Source: Chthonomonas sp. UBA2362
GTDB taxonomy: Bacteria; Armatimonadota; Fimbriimonadia; Fimbriimonadales; Fimbriimonadaceae
Reading direction: 5' to 3'
Assembly (NCBI GenBank): GCA_002344135.1
Contig: DDTO01000002.1
Location: 422,794 to 486,793, forward strand
DNA: 64,000 nt
The notes below the pieces were generated by a model. That model worked only from the letters and a program-made list of their open reading frames with translations. It made no database searches and was not told the origin of the DNA. The translations under genes and the position numbers were made by a program. Positions 41,697 through 50,400 of this stretch are shown one piece after another. Positions within the stretch are counted from its first letter, which is position 1. Each line of letters begins with the position of its first letter.

Positions 41697-42260
41697 ATGA
41701 AGCGCCGCAAAATCCTCGATGTCGCGATCGAACACCTGCGCAAGCACGATCTTCGCTACTACTTGAGCGACGATATGCCGGCGATCCAGTTTCAGATTCG
41801 CGAGAGCAACGGCCTCTTCGTCTGCACGCTCTTTGCCGACGAAGAGTACAACTACGTCAGTTTCGAGGTCAGGCAGGGTCTTCGCGCGCCAAAGAACAAG
41901 ATGGCCGAAGTCGCCGAATGGGCAGCGAGGGCTAACTGGCGGCTCTATGCGGGCCGATTCGACGTCGACATGAACGAGGGCGATGTCTGCTTCCGCACTG
42001 GCTTCTACCTCGGCTCGGGCCGGTTCGTCGAATCGATGTTGCCCCCGCTCATCGGGGCGAGCTGCCAAACCTTCGATCGCTATCTGCCATCGCTCCTTGC
42101 GGTGCTGTACCAAGACGTGTCTCCGGAGGAGGCCATTACCGCCATCGAACTCCGTTCTTCCGAGCAGGAGCTGAGCGACGAAGAGTTCGGCGAACTGATG
42201 GAGCGCCTTGTCGAGGGAATCCACGAGGACGACTCCGACGGTCCGAACCCGGACTCCTAA
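41697..42260 (+). CDS. YbjN-domain protein
   Basis: 187 residues from ATG 41697. Its fold pattern matches the YbjN / bacterial sensory-transduction regulator domain: LRYYLSDDMPAIQFQIRES, then ADEEYNYVSFEVRQGLRAPK and MAEVAEWAARANWRLYAGRF, with a long C-terminal helix and an acidic tail (EDDSDGPNPDS). The molecular role of the family is unclear. AGAGGG lies 12 bases before the start; a start at ATG 41661 is possible but has no better site. No functional neighbour: mreC follows 114 bases later. Confidence 0.85.
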   Translation: MKRRKILDVAIEHLRKHDLRYYLSDDMPAIQFQIRESNGLFVCTLFADEEYNYVSFEVRQGLRAPKNKMAEVAEWAARANWRLYAGRFDVDMNEGDVCFRTGFYLGSGRFVESMLPPLIGASCQTFDRYLPSLLAVLYQDVSPEEAITAIELRSSEQELSDEEFGELMERLVEGIHEDDSDGPNPDS

Positions 42261-42374
42261 CCGGTGAGACGCGGTACGCGTCATCCCGAGCGCGTGCTGT
42301 AGTGCGAGTGACGGGGATCCCTTCTTTCCGCCACAACCTTTCCCTCCGCTGAGGCTTCACAATTTGAGCGGCGC

Positions 42375-43190
42375 ATGAAGGAACCGACGAGGATTACGCC
42401 GCGGGATTGGCTGCTCTTGGTGGTCCTGATGGTGGTCGGCGTCGCCTTGGGTCGGGTCCAAAACGTCGCACGCGGCCGGGGAGAAGCCGATGCGCTGACG
42501 TCCCTGGTCCAGACGCTCGTCGATGCGCCGGCTGCCACTGTGCGGGGCGCAGCCCAAGGCATCGACGACTTTTGGCTGGGCCTCATCCGTGCGCCGTCGC
42601 TGACCAGGGAGAATCGCGAACTGCGCGCCAAGCTCGCCGCCGCCAAACTTTACCAAGAGAACCTCGACGCCCTGCAGGGAAAGATCAGTCGGCTCTACCG
42701 TATGCTGGACTTGCCCGAGACGGCCGGTCGAAAGCGCGTCATCGGTCGAGTCACCGCCTACTGGCCCCACGAGAACCGACTGACGGTGTCGGTCGGGCGT
42801 CGGCAAGGGGTGATTACGAATCTGGCGGTCGTCAACCAAGATGGCCTCGTCGGGGTCGTCCAGACGGTCGAAGAGGATCGCTGTCAGGTGTTGCTGGTAA
42901 CCTCGCCGAGTCAGACGGTCGGCGCGGTCGCCTTGCGCGATCCACCCCAGCCGGGGCTCCTCAAGGGCCAGACTCCGACCCGCCTTCTCCTCGAATTCGT
43001 CGATACGCAGTCCCCCTTGGAGGTCGGCGACAAGGTCGTGACCTCCGGCAAGAGCGAGACGATCCCGGGCGGGATTCCGATCGGCCGCATCATCAAGATC
43101 GAGCACGACGCCGACTTCGGCAGCCGCCGAGCGCAAGTGTTCCCGAACGTCAAGGTGGGCGAGGTCACCGAGGTCTACGTCGTTTTATGA
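42375..43190 (+). CDS. mreC: Rod shape-determining protein MreC
   Basis: 271 residues. An N-terminal membrane helix (WLLLVVLMVVGVALG, about 12-26), a coiled coil (about 75-110, SLTRENRELRAKLAAAKLYQ) and the beta-rich periplasmic MreC domain (YWPHENRLTVSVGRRQGV; VTSGKSETIPGGIPIGRI) are all visible. It is part of the elongasome that guides lateral peptidoglycan synthesis. It overlaps mreD by four bases. mreB and rodA/mrdB are not adjacent; rpsT follows mreD. Confidence 0.95.
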   Translation: MKEPTRITPRDWLLLVVLMVVGVALGRVQNVARGRGEADALTSLVQTLVDAPAATVRGAAQGIDDFWLGLIRAPSLTRENRELRAKLAAAKLYQENLDALQGKISRLYRMLDLPETAGRKRVIGRVTAYWPHENRLTVSVGRRQGVITNLAVVNQDGLVGVVQTVEEDRCQVLLVTSPSQTVGAVALRDPPQPGLLKGQTPTRLLLEFVDTQSPLEVGDKVVTSGKSETIPGGIPIGRIIKIEHDADFGSRRAQVFPNVKVGEVTEVYVVL

Positions 43191-43678
43191 GGGGACTGCC
43201 CGGCCTTCTGGTGACCTTGGCCCTCGTCTGGCTTGCGGCGGTTCTCCAGCAGTCCATGGCCCAGCGCCTGGCCGTCTTCGGCTGCGAGCCCAACTTCTTG
43301 TTGGCGGTCATGGCTCCAATGGCGCTCGTCTCCCGCCCAGCGGTAGGGGGCTGGATTGGGTTCGCGGCCGGTTTGACTCAAGGGGCCCTCGCCGGCGCCA
43401 ACCTGACTCACTACGTCATCTCACGGACGGTCGCCGGGTTTCTGACTTCGCTGGGCAGCTTGCTCGACATTCGCCTGGCGATCGGGGTGGCCGGCTTGGT
43501 CTGCGCCGCATGCACGCTCGTGGCGCAAGTGCTCTTCATGTTCCTCGCGCCACCTCCCGGCGGCAGCATCGTCTCCTACCTCCTCACTTCCTTCGGCACT
43601 TCCGTGTACGACGCTCTTCTCGCAATGCCCATCTACGCCTTGATTCGGCGCTGGTTCGGTCCGCAGACGGTCGCCTAG
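43187..43678 (+). CDS. mreD: Rod shape-determining membrane protein MreD
   Basis: 163 residues, almost entirely hydrophobic with about five membrane segments (PGLLVTLALVWLAAVLQQSM at the start; LLAMPIYALIRRWFG at the end). The size and position directly after mreC, overlapping by ATGA, identify it as MreD. The family is poorly conserved in sequence, so the call depends partly on context. Confidence 0.88.
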   Translation: MRGLPGLLVTLALVWLAAVLQQSMAQRLAVFGCEPNFLLAVMAPMALVSRPAVGGWIGFAAGLTQGALAGANLTHYVISRTVAGFLTSLGSLLDIRLAIGVAGLVCAACTLVAQVLFMFLAPPPGGSIVSYLLTSFGTSVYDALLAMPIYALIRRWFGPQTVA

Positions 43679-43695
43679 ATGCTTGGCAAACGTGC

Positions 43696-43701
43696 TATAA
43701 T
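43696..43701 (+). promoter_or_regulatory. Extended -10 promoter of rpsT
   Basis: TGCTATAAT, an extended -10 box, lies 27 bases before the rpsT start and just after mreD. No clear -35 box was found. The leader would be about 20 bases. Confidence 0.6.
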
Positions 43702-43728
43702 CTTCGGTCTCGGACACCCGAAAGCGAT

Positions 43729-44001
43729 ATGGCCAATATTCGATCCATGAAGAAAGACCTGAAGCGGAACGCAAAGGCCCGCGTCAGGAATCAGTCGTGC
43801 AAGAGCGCCCTGAAGACCTATATGAAGAAGGTCCGTCAGGCAGCGGCCACCGGCGACGCCGCCGCCTCGACGTCCGCGGTCACGATCGCGGTCAAGATGA
43901 TCGACAAAGCCGCCCAGCGCGGCATCATCCACAAGAATCAGGCCGCTCGGCGCAAGTCCAGAGCGATGAGAGCCGCCAATAAGGCGCTCGCCGCGAAGTA
44001 G
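43729..44001 (+). CDS. rpsT: 30S ribosomal protein S20
   Basis: 90 residues from ATG 43729: MANIRSMKKDLKRNAKARVR, and the end RRKSRAMRAANKALAAK. A short, very basic helical protein that binds 16S rRNA. The start follows a weak purine-rich stretch (GAAAG). A good terminator follows at 44021. Confidence 0.95.
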   Translation: MANIRSMKKDLKRNAKARVRNQSCKSALKTYMKKVRQAAATGDAAASTSAVTIAVKMIDKAAQRGIIHKNQAARRKSRAMRAANKALAAK

Positions 44002-44020
44002 CCTCGGATTTTGCCCTCTG

Positions 44021-44051
44021 GCGGCCCCCGACAAAGGTCGGGGGCCGCTTT
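44021..44051 (+). terminator. Intrinsic terminator after rpsT
   Basis: A perfect 12-bp stem, GCGGCCCCCGAC, with loop AAAG, followed by TTTGGTGTTT. It lies 20 bases after the rpsT stop. Confidence 0.8.
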
Positions 44052-44076
44052 GGTGTTTCGGTACACTGGTCGTCGC

Positions 44077-44152
<76 letters not shown>

Positions 44153-44158
44153 CCCGAT

Positions 44159-45730
44159 CTACATGAGCGCGAACTCGGACAGCGCCTGGGGGCTTGAGGC
44201 ATCGAATCCGACCACGTCGAGCATCCCCGGATCGCTCGGATCGGCGATGGTGAACTCCGTCGGGGTCATCGCCATCACGACCAGCTTCGCGGCGATGCCC
44301 ATCTTCTCGCGATAGCGCGCCAGGGCCTGCGCCGGGTGGATCTCACCGAACCACGTCTCGTTGTCCGTATAGATTACGAAGACGTCGACCGGGATCGCCA
44401 TTTCGGTTGCCCAGAGCATCGGAAGCGCACAGTCGGTGGCGCCGAAGCTGAGCCCCTCCGTCCGAGCGATGGCCTCGGCCAGGGACGTCTTCGGAGTCAG
44501 GTCGAGAGCCCGAAAACTGTCGGCGAACGCCATCGGGGTCACCGTGTGCTCGGTCCGAAGCGTGACGAGGGACATCGCCGCCGCCGCCGAACTCGCCATG
44601 AGCCCCGACGCACCGGCCGGGCTGCCCGACATCGACCCCGATACGTCGATCGCGAGCAGGAACCGCTTGCCGGTCGGTTCGACATTCGCGAAGGCGAGCC
44701 CGAATGCCTCGTCGAGGGCATCCGTGATCCGGGGCACCGGCCTCCACTTCGCCTTTCCGAGAAGTCCTCTGCCCGCGCTGTACTGCGCGCGGGCGATGGC
44801 GATCGCGATCGGATGGACCCGGGCGCGTCGAATGCGGTCGCCATCGGACAGTGCCTCGATGGTCCGCCTCGTCGCCTCGCCGTAGGGCGTGAGCACGCGG
44901 CGCTTGGTCAAGGTAGCGAGGTTCCGAATGAGCGCCGTCATCGGCATACGCTCGAAGAGCGCCGCCCAGACCTCTGTCGACCGGAGCAGCTTGGTCGGGA
45001 TCGCCTCGCGCGGCAAGTCGAATTCGCGGATCAGTTCGATTGCTCGGCGCGCATCGGTCGTCGCCGCCAACTCCTCGATCGCCGCGAGCCTCGAGCTGTT
45101 CCCGGTCAATTCGTTGTCGACGATCCACTTGAACAGCACTCGATGGTGTTCGGTCCGCGGCTTCGGGTGGGTCAACCGGAGGAGGTCTCGGTGCGACCAA
45201 CCCTCCCGCTGGCGATACTTGATCGCCTGGTAGGCCAGGTCGTTCGGCTCCTTTCCGTTGTACCAACCTCCGACCGCCGAACGAATGCCACGACCCCAGC
45301 CGCGGAGTTCCTTGACGACGGCAGCGAACTGGAACAGGTGAGTCCCGGTTCGGCAGACCGACGGGAGTGCCTCGAAGGCCGCCTTTCGCGTCGCCTCGTT
45401 CGGCGAGGCCGTGCAGAGGGCGAGCGCGAAGATCGCCGGGTCGTTCTTTGGAGCCCGTCCCGCCTCGCTAATCTCGGCGATCCGGCTGACGACCCGGGGC
45501 CCATCCCGGCCGATGCAGGCGAGAACGTTCGTCGCGCCGTCGACGGTGAGCTTGCGCTCGTCGACGTAGTAGGTGCCCCCTTCGGTCCCGAGAATCAGGA
45601 AGCGGTCCAGCTGTTTCCAGGGGTCGATCGTCCAGACGTAACCGCCCGCCGAATTGGGCATTTGCCCGGAATTCGGGATCGGCTCGCTCTGTGGCGTCTG
45701 CTTGACATTGAACAGCTTGGCGTACTTCAT
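44159..45730 (-). CDS. rsr: Ro60 orthologue (Rsr), TROVE-domain protein
   Basis: 523 residues. The first two thirds are HEAT-like TROVE repeats (PAIFALALCTASPNEATRKA; AVVKELRGWGRGIRSAVGGW; HPKPRTEHHRVLFKWIVD). The C-terminal von Willebrand A domain has an intact MIDAS (AIDVSGSMSGSPAG, then GATDCALPMLWATEMA and YTDNETWFGEIH). Ro60 is a ring that binds misfolded RNAs in its pore and Y RNAs on its outer surface. In Deinococcus, Rsr works with a Y RNA and PNPase in RNA decay and rRNA maturation under stress. AGGAGG precedes the ATG. A candidate Y RNA ends 28 bases upstream on the same strand. Confidence 0.95.
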   Translation of the reverse strand: MKYAKLFNVKQTPQSEPIPNSGQMPNSAGGYVWTIDPWKQLDRFLILGTEGGTYYVDERKLTVDGATNVLACIGRDGPRVVSRIAEISEAGRAPKNDPAIFALALCTASPNEATRKAAFEALPSVCRTGTHLFQFAAVVKELRGWGRGIRSAVGGWYNGKEPNDLAYQAIKYRQREGWSHRDLLRLTHPKPRTEHHRVLFKWIVDNELTGNSSRLAAIEELAATTDARRAIELIREFDLPREAIPTKLLRSTEVWAALFERMPMTALIRNLATLTKRRVLTPYGEATRRTIEALSDGDRIRRARVHPIAIAIARAQYSAGRGLLGKAKWRPVPRITDALDEAFGLAFANVEPTGKRFLLAIDVSGSMSGSPAGASGLMASSAAAAMSLVTLRTEHTVTPMAFADSFRALDLTPKTSLAEAIARTEGLSFGATDCALPMLWATEMAIPVDVFVIYTDNETWFGEIHPAQALARYREKMGIAAKLVVMAMTPTEFTIADPSDPGMLDVVGFDASSPQALSEFALM

Positions 45731-45757
45731 GATCCGGGTTCCTCCTGTCGAGAGGGG

Positions 45758-45874
45758 TGCACGGGCAAGTTGTCACCGATGGGAAACCCAGGGCGCGCCG
45801 GAACCCGGCGACCGGCGGGATTCGATCCCGCAACTACCCCGGGACCGATAACCCACGCGGTATCGGCCCGTGCA
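45758..45874 (-). ncRNA. Candidate bacterial Y RNA
   Basis: About 117 nt, reading toward rsr. The ends form a perfect 9-bp helix: TGCACGGGC (45874-45866) with GCCCGTGCA (45766-45758). Next to the closing helix the 5' strand reads GGGCCGATACCGCGTGGGTT followed by ATC. This resembles the Ro-binding part of Y RNAs (GGUCCGA...GUGGGUUAUC, from memory). Inner pairing CCG-CG-TGGG with CCCA-T-CGG continues the helix after an internal loop. The loop region contains a T-arm-like hairpin, GCGGGATCGAATCCCGC, and a second hairpin, CGCCGGGTTCCGGCG. Bacterial Y RNAs of the YrlA type carry tRNA-like modules. A competing local hairpin (CCGATA / TATCGG) exists, so the fold is not certain. No promoter was identified. 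Confidence 0.75.
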
Positions 45875-46210
45875 AAACGGTAACGGACGTTTAGAGAGGA
45901 AAAGGTGTCGCCCGATGTCGACGGCTCGATCGAGATAGGCCTTCGGTCTCAGCGACTCGTACTGGTCATGGCTCCACTGGAGCGAAGTACCTGCTCAGAC
46001 AAAGGGTGAAACAAGGGCAGGGTGTCTTTGATCTAAAGGTAACCCTCGAATCTGCGTCCCGGGCAGGAAGTGAATGATAGCCCGGGTTCTCGATCGAACG
46101 CAATGCGCCGGGACTTTTAGCCTACCAAGAAGACCAGGCGCCCTTCGCTATGCTCTCGCGGGCCTTCGGGTCGCCTCGTTTCTCTCAGCCTATCCAGGTA
46201 CGATAGGGAC
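45875..46210. other. 336-base gap upstream of the Y RNA candidate
   Basis: It lies between the Y RNA candidate (minus) and the YHS lipoprotein gene (plus) and must contain promoters for both. I found no gene and no consensus promoter. TACGAT at 46200-46205 close to the ATG at 46211 could be a -10 box giving an almost leaderless mRNA. Confidence 0.5.
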
Positions 46211-46528
46211 ATGATGCGAGTCCTTCTCCCAATGGCCGTTCTCGCCTTCCTCCTTGCCGGATGTGCCAAGCAGGAACAGGCAGCCGCCGAACCGACTAGC
46301 GATACGAAGATCTCGAATAACGAATCTACTGCATCGACCCCCGACGGCTCGCCGACCGCTTACCGCAACGCGAAGGGCGACCTTCTCTGCCCGGTGATGA
46401 ACGCTCCCGTCAAGTCCGAATCCGACGCGGTCGGATTCCAGGACTTCGAGGGCACGCGATACTACTTCTGCTGCGGCGGCTGCCCGGACAAGTTCAAGGC
46501 CGATCCCGCCAAGTACGCCAAGAAGTAA
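46211..46528 (+). CDS. YHS-domain lipoprotein
   Basis: 105 residues. A signal peptide with a lipobox (FLLAGC, Cys at about residue 18), a Ser/Thr/Glu-rich linker and a YHS domain at about 57-105: LLCPVMNAPVKSESDAVGFQ and RYYFCCGGCPDKFKADPAKY. The Cys residues (CPVM, FCCGGC) suggest copper or other metal binding, as known for YHS/TRASH domains. It stands alone, with no visible copper transporter neighbour. The start could be either of two consecutive ATG codons. Confidence 0.88.
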   Translation: MMRVLLPMAVLAFLLAGCAKQEQAAAEPTSDTKISNNESTASTPDGSPTAYRNAKGDLLCPVMNAPVKSESDAVGFQDFEGTRYYFCCGGCPDKFKADPAKYAKK

Positions 46529-46565
46529 CCGCGTCCTAGGCCTTCTCTAACGGCGCCCGGCCCCG

Positions 46566-47456
46566 GTGCGTCTAAAGCAACGTATGGTCGGTAAGGACGC
46601 GCACGAGATCGGCGATCGGCTCGCAGAGTACGAATTCGTCGTCCGGAATATCCGCCAAGGCATCTGGAGACTGGATGCCGACGGAACGATCGTGTTCGTC
46701 AACCCGTTCCTCGCAGGCTGGCTCGAGTCTACTCCCGAGCGGATGGTAGGCAGAAACGTTCGCGAGTTCCTCCCTGGCGGCGAACTGGGTCACGAGCGCG
46801 AGGCCGATTCGGACCGCTTCGAATGCGAATTCGTGACGGAGACTGGACTCCTTCGGCGCTCGATCGTCGTTTCCTCACCGCTCACTGGTGCCGATGGCTC
46901 GGTGGGCCGCGTGGAAGTCGTTACCGACATCACGGCCGAGCACGCCGTTCAGTCGCGTCTGGTGCAGGAGGTTCAGCGCATGGCTCACTTGGCCAGCCGT
47001 GACCCATTGACCAACGTATTCAATCGGCGCGCGTTCGAGCTTGCCCTCGGCGACTGGGCCGAAGAGGCGGAGCGGCGACCCTTCGGGCTCATCCTCTTCG
47101 ACCTCGATGGGCTGAAGGCGATCAACGATCGTCTCGGCCACGAGGCCGGTGACCGAGCGATCGTTCAGTTCGCGGAGCGCTTGCTGGCAAGCGTCCGGGA
47201 GTCGGACTTGGTCTACCGCATCGGCGGCGACGAATTCGCGGTTCTCGTTCCTGAAGTCAGCCAGCAGGGCTTGTCCGAGATCGAGCAGCGGCTTCGCGAG
47301 TGCCTGCCCTTCGACGAGCGCCTCCACGACGAGTCCGTTCATGTCGTCGCTTCTATGGGTTCCGCCCATTCCGCCGAGATCGGAGCGACGATCTACGAGA
47401 GTGCTGACCGCGCCATGTATGGCGACAAGCGCCGACGCCGCGTTTCGGATCGCTAG
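46566..47456 (+). CDS. PAS-GGDEF diguanylate cyclase
   Basis: 296 residues from GTG 46566. A PAS domain (about 20-135; YEFVVRNIRQGIWRLDADGT and GRVEVVTDITAEHAVQ) precedes a GGDEF domain (about 150-290) with DPLTNVFNRRAFELALGDW and the intact active site YRIGGDEFAVLVP. An inhibitory RxxD site is not obvious at the usual distance. It makes cyclic di-GMP in response to an unknown signal sensed by PAS. There are no transmembrane segments, so it is cytoplasmic. It is convergent with tag and shares CTAG at the stop. Confidence 0.93.
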   Translation: MRLKQRMVGKDAHEIGDRLAEYEFVVRNIRQGIWRLDADGTIVFVNPFLAGWLESTPERMVGRNVREFLPGGELGHEREADSDRFECEFVTETGLLRRSIVVSSPLTGADGSVGRVEVVTDITAEHAVQSRLVQEVQRMAHLASRDPLTNVFNRRAFELALGDWAEEAERRPFGLILFDLDGLKAINDRLGHEAGDRAIVQFAERLLASVRESDLVYRIGGDEFAVLVPEVSQQGLSEIEQRLRECLPFDERLHDESVHVVASMGSAHSAEIGATIYESADRAMYGDKRRRRVSDR

Positions 47457-48022
47457 GTCCGGCCCGTTCGGCGGAAGCAGGTTTCCAGGTGGTCGTCGAC
47501 CAGTCCGGCGGCCTGCATGAAGGCATACACGATCGTCGAGCCTACGAACGAGAAGCCCCGCCCCTTGAGGTCCTTGCTGAGCGCGTCGGACTCCGGGGAG
47601 GTCGCCGGAATCTGGTCCAAGCTTTGCCAGCGGTTGACGATCGGCTTGCCACCGACGAACCGCCACACATATTCGTCGAAGGAGCCGAATTCGCGCTGTA
47701 CTTCGAGGAAGGCTTGGGCATTGCGCACGGAGGAATAGATCTTGGCCCGGTTGCGAATGATCCGGGTGTCGGCCAGCAGCTCCTGGCACTTGGCTTCGCC
47801 GAACGCTGCCACCTTTGCGGGATCGAACCCCTCGTACGCAGCCCTATACCCCTCGCGCCGAAGCAGGATCGTCCGCCATGAGAGCCCGGCCTGAGCGCAG
47901 TCGAGGAGTAGTTTCTCGAAGAAGTGGGTGTCGTCGTGAATTGGGAAGCCCCATTCTTCGTCGTGGTAGACGATCTCCATGGGGTGAGTTGCCCAAGGAC
48001 ATCGGCTGACTTGGCCCTCCAT
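47453..48022 (-). CDS. tag: DNA-3-methyladenine glycosylase I
   Basis: 189 residues from ATG 48022. MEGQVSRCPWATHPMEIVYH and DEEWGFPIHDDTHFFEKLLL are Tag hallmarks. The zinc ligands of the E. coli enzyme are matched by Cys8, a His in IVYHDEEWG, and His and Cys in DDHLETCFRR near the end. It removes 3-methyladenine from alkylated DNA in base excision repair. It is divergent from the small exported-protein gene at 48063. Confidence 0.95.
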   Translation of the reverse strand: MEGQVSRCPWATHPMEIVYHDEEWGFPIHDDTHFFEKLLLDCAQAGLSWRTILLRREGYRAAYEGFDPAKVAAFGEAKCQELLADTRIIRNRAKIYSSVRNAQAFLEVQREFGSFDEYVWRFVGGKPIVNRWQSLDQIPATSPESDALSKDLKGRGFSFVGSTIVYAFMQAAGLVDDHLETCFRRTGRT

Positions 48023-48062
48023 GGAACGACCATACCTTCCGGACGGGTACTCTGAAGTGACT

Positions 48063-48572
48063 ATGAAAGCCCTCCGAGCGCTACTCGTCGCCGCCGGTCT
48101 CGCCGGCTCCATCGCAACTTTCGCCCTCGACGCAAAGTCCGATTTTCAGAAGCTTTACACCAAGGCCGCCAATGCCATGAAGAGCAAGAACGTCGCGGTC
48201 TTGTTCGGGATGACCACCCCCGATTTCACCTACAAGTCGAAGGACGGCGCGACGATGAAGCGCAAAGAGGTCGAGGCCCAGATGAAGGCCCAGTTCTCTA
48301 TGCTCAAATCGGTGACGACCTCTACCATGACCGTCAAGTCCGCCAACGTGGCAGGCAACAAGGCCACCGTCGTCTCGACCGGGGTCTTCGAGGCCAAGAT
48401 CGCCAACCCGCAGACCAAGAAGGACGTGGTGGTCAAGTCGATCAGCGAAACCAAAGATACGTGGATCAAGGGCAAGAGCGGCTGGAAGCTGCAGTCGATC
48501 GTAACCGTCAAAGAAACCACCACGATGGATGGCAAGGAAATCGCGCCTCCGTCGGCCACGCGAAACAACTAA
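48063..48572 (+). CDS. Exported NTF2-like (SnoaL/DUF4440-type) protein
   Basis: 169 residues from ATG 48063. A signal peptide (MKALRALLVAAGLAGSIATF) is followed by a cone-fold pattern: FQKLYTKAANAMKSKNVAVL, FTYKSKDGATMKRKEVEAQ, VVKSISETKDTWIKGKSGWK. It is most like small NTF2-fold domains without a known catalytic site. It lies 4 bases before the M3 peptidase gene and is probably co-transcribed with it. Confidence 0.8.
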   Translation: MKALRALLVAAGLAGSIATFALDAKSDFQKLYTKAANAMKSKNVAVLFGMTTPDFTYKSKDGATMKRKEVEAQMKAQFSMLKSVTTSTMTVKSANVAGNKATVVSTGVFEAKIANPQTKKDVVVKSISETKDTWIKGKSGWKLQSIVTVKETTTMDGKEIAPPSATRNN

Positions 48573-48576
48573 CTCC

Positions 48577-50400
48577 ATGAGTGCCACCATGCCCGAAACG
48601 GCGATGCCCAACGCGCGCTGGGATCTCTCGGCGCTGTTCGCTTCCATGGACGATCCGGGCATCGAAGCCGCCTGGCGGAACCTGCATCGGGGCGCCGACG
48701 ATTTCCAGACCAAGTATCGCGGTCGGATCGATCGAGAGGACCTCGACTCGGATACCCTGCTGGCTGCGATTGGCGACATGGAGCGTCTGGCCCAAGACCT
48801 GGACAAGCCTCTTTACTACGCCCAGCTGCTCTTCCAGGCCGATTGCGCAGATCCGAAAATCGGGGCCTTCATGCAGAGTCAGATGGAGAAGGCGTCGGAA
48901 GTGCGGGTCAAGCTGATTTTCTTCGAGCTCGAACTGCAAAGCGCGTCCGACGCTGCGATCGATCGAGCATTGACCGACGCCCGGTTGGAAAGCTACCGCC
49001 ACTTCGTCCGGACATCCCGGGCCTTCAGCCCGCACAAGCTGAGCGAGGTCGAGGAAGTGCTGCTCGAAGAAATCGCCAATACCGGGGTGCGCGCTTGGAA
49101 CCGTTTATTCGATGAAGTTACGGCGAACCAGGACTTCACCCTTCGGCGGCCAGGCGCCTCGGAGCCTGAAGTACTTACCCAGGAAGAAGTTCTGACGCTT
49201 CTCCGCGATCCGGATCGAGCCGTTCGGCAGGCCGCAGCCGATGCCCTGACCGCGGGCCTCGGCGAAATTCAGAAGGTGATCGCCTTCATCTACAACAACC
49301 TGGTCCAGGACAAGCGCGTCGAGGATCGCCTCAGGAAACATCCCTACCCCGAGCACTCGCGCCATTTGTCGAACGAACTCGACAAGGTGACCGTCGACCT
49401 CGTGACCAGCATGTGCGCGGAACGGCACGATCTCGTGGCGCGTTACTACCACGTCAAGCGAGAGGTCCTCGGCCTGCCCGAACTAACCCATATCGACCGT
49501 TATGCGCCGCTCTTCGATTCCGAGTCCGAAATTGATTACGACAGTGCGCGTACCCTGATACTCGATGCGTTCGGCGACTTTAACCAAGAGGTGAAAGATC
49601 GCGCTGTGGAATTCTTCGAGAAGAACTGGATCGATGCGGAGCCGAGAACGGGCAAGACCGGCGGTGCTTTCTGCGCCTATTGCACGCCGGATACACACCC
49701 GGTCATCCTGCTCTCTTATCTGGGCAAGCTCAAGGATGTCTCGACCCTAGCTCACGAACTGGGCCACGGGGTTCACGCCTCCTTGAGCCGGGCCCAGACC
49801 TACGTAAACTTTCACGGCACGCTCCCGCTGGCCGAGCTGGCATCGATCTTCGGCGAGCAGTTGGTCTTCGAGCGGTTGGTTGCGGACGCGACCCCGCAGG
49901 ACCGGCTCGCGCTCCTGGCCGACAAGATCGAGGGCACTTTCGCCAGCACGTTCAGACAAGCCACGATGTTTCGCTTCGAACAGAAGGTTCACGCCAAGCG
50001 TCGCGACGAAGGAGAACTCACGATCGAGGAGTTCGACGCGCTCTGGCAAGAAGAAATGCAAGGCATGTTCGGCGACAGCCTGCGCCTCGGGGACCAGCAC
50101 GGCAAATGGTGGACCTACGTAAGCCACTTCTTCGGCTCGCCGTTCTACGTCTATGCCTATGCGTTTGGTGAACTGCTCACCCTTTCGCTGTACTCGAAAG
50201 CCAAGGCGGAAGGAGAGTCCTTCGCAGGCAAGTACGTCGAACTGCTCCGACTAGGTGGTTCGAGGACGCCCTTCGAACTGATGGAGACGGTTGGGGTCGA
50301 CCTCCGGTCACGCGAGTTCTGGCAAGGAGGATTCGATGCGATCGAAGCCATGATCGCGCAGTTCGAGACCCTCTGGCGCGAACACCGGGCTAGCCGTTGA
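48577..50400 (+). CDS. pepF: M3 family oligoendopeptidase F-like metallopeptidase
   Basis: 607 residues from ATG 48577. The zinc site is STLAHELGHGVHASLS (HExxH, about residue 392), with the third ligand Glu in LAELASIFGEQLVFE. The N-terminal oligoendopeptidase F domain (MERLAQDLDKPLYYAQLLFQ) and the C-terminal MFGDSLRLGDQHGKWWTYVS are typical of this M3B group. It is a cytoplasmic enzyme that trims short peptides, by family knowledge. Its end overlaps the convergent nuoI by 11 bases. Confidence 0.93.
   Translation: MSATMPETAMPNARWDLSALFASMDDPGIEAAWRNLHRGADDFQTKYRGRIDREDLDSDTLLAAIGDMERLAQDLDKPLYYAQLLFQADCADPKIGAFMQSQMEKASEVRVKLIFFELELQSASDAAIDRALTDARLESYRHFVRTSRAFSPHKLSEVEEVLLEEIANTGVRAWNRLFDEVTANQDFTLRRPGASEPEVLTQEEVLTLLRDPDRAVRQAAADALTAGLGEIQKVIAFIYNNLVQDKRVEDRLRKHPYPEHSRHLSNELDKVTVDLVTSMCAERHDLVARYYHVKREVLGLPELTHIDRYAPLFDSESEIDYDSARTLILDAFGDFNQEVKDRAVEFFEKNWIDAEPRTGKTGGAFCAYCTPDTHPVILLSYLGKLKDVSTLAHELGHGVHASLSRAQTYVNFHGTLPLAELASIFGEQLVFERLVADATPQDRLALLADKIEGTFASTFRQATMFRFEQKVHAKRRDEGELTIEEFDALWQEEMQGMFGDSLRLGDQHGKWWTYVSHFFGSPFYVYAYAFGELLTLSLYSKAKAEGESFAGKYVELLRLGGSRTPFELMETVGVDLRSREFWQGGFDAIEAMIAQFETLWREHRASR

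Noticed and set aside
45781..45840. A tRNA gene suggested by GCGGGATCGAATCCCGC
   Set aside because: Only a T-arm-like hairpin is present; no acceptor, D-arm or anticodon arm can be completed around it. It fits better inside the Y RNA candidate.
45900..46200. A second Y RNA or other small RNA upstream
   Set aside because: No long closing helix and no Ro-binding sequence were found on either strand.
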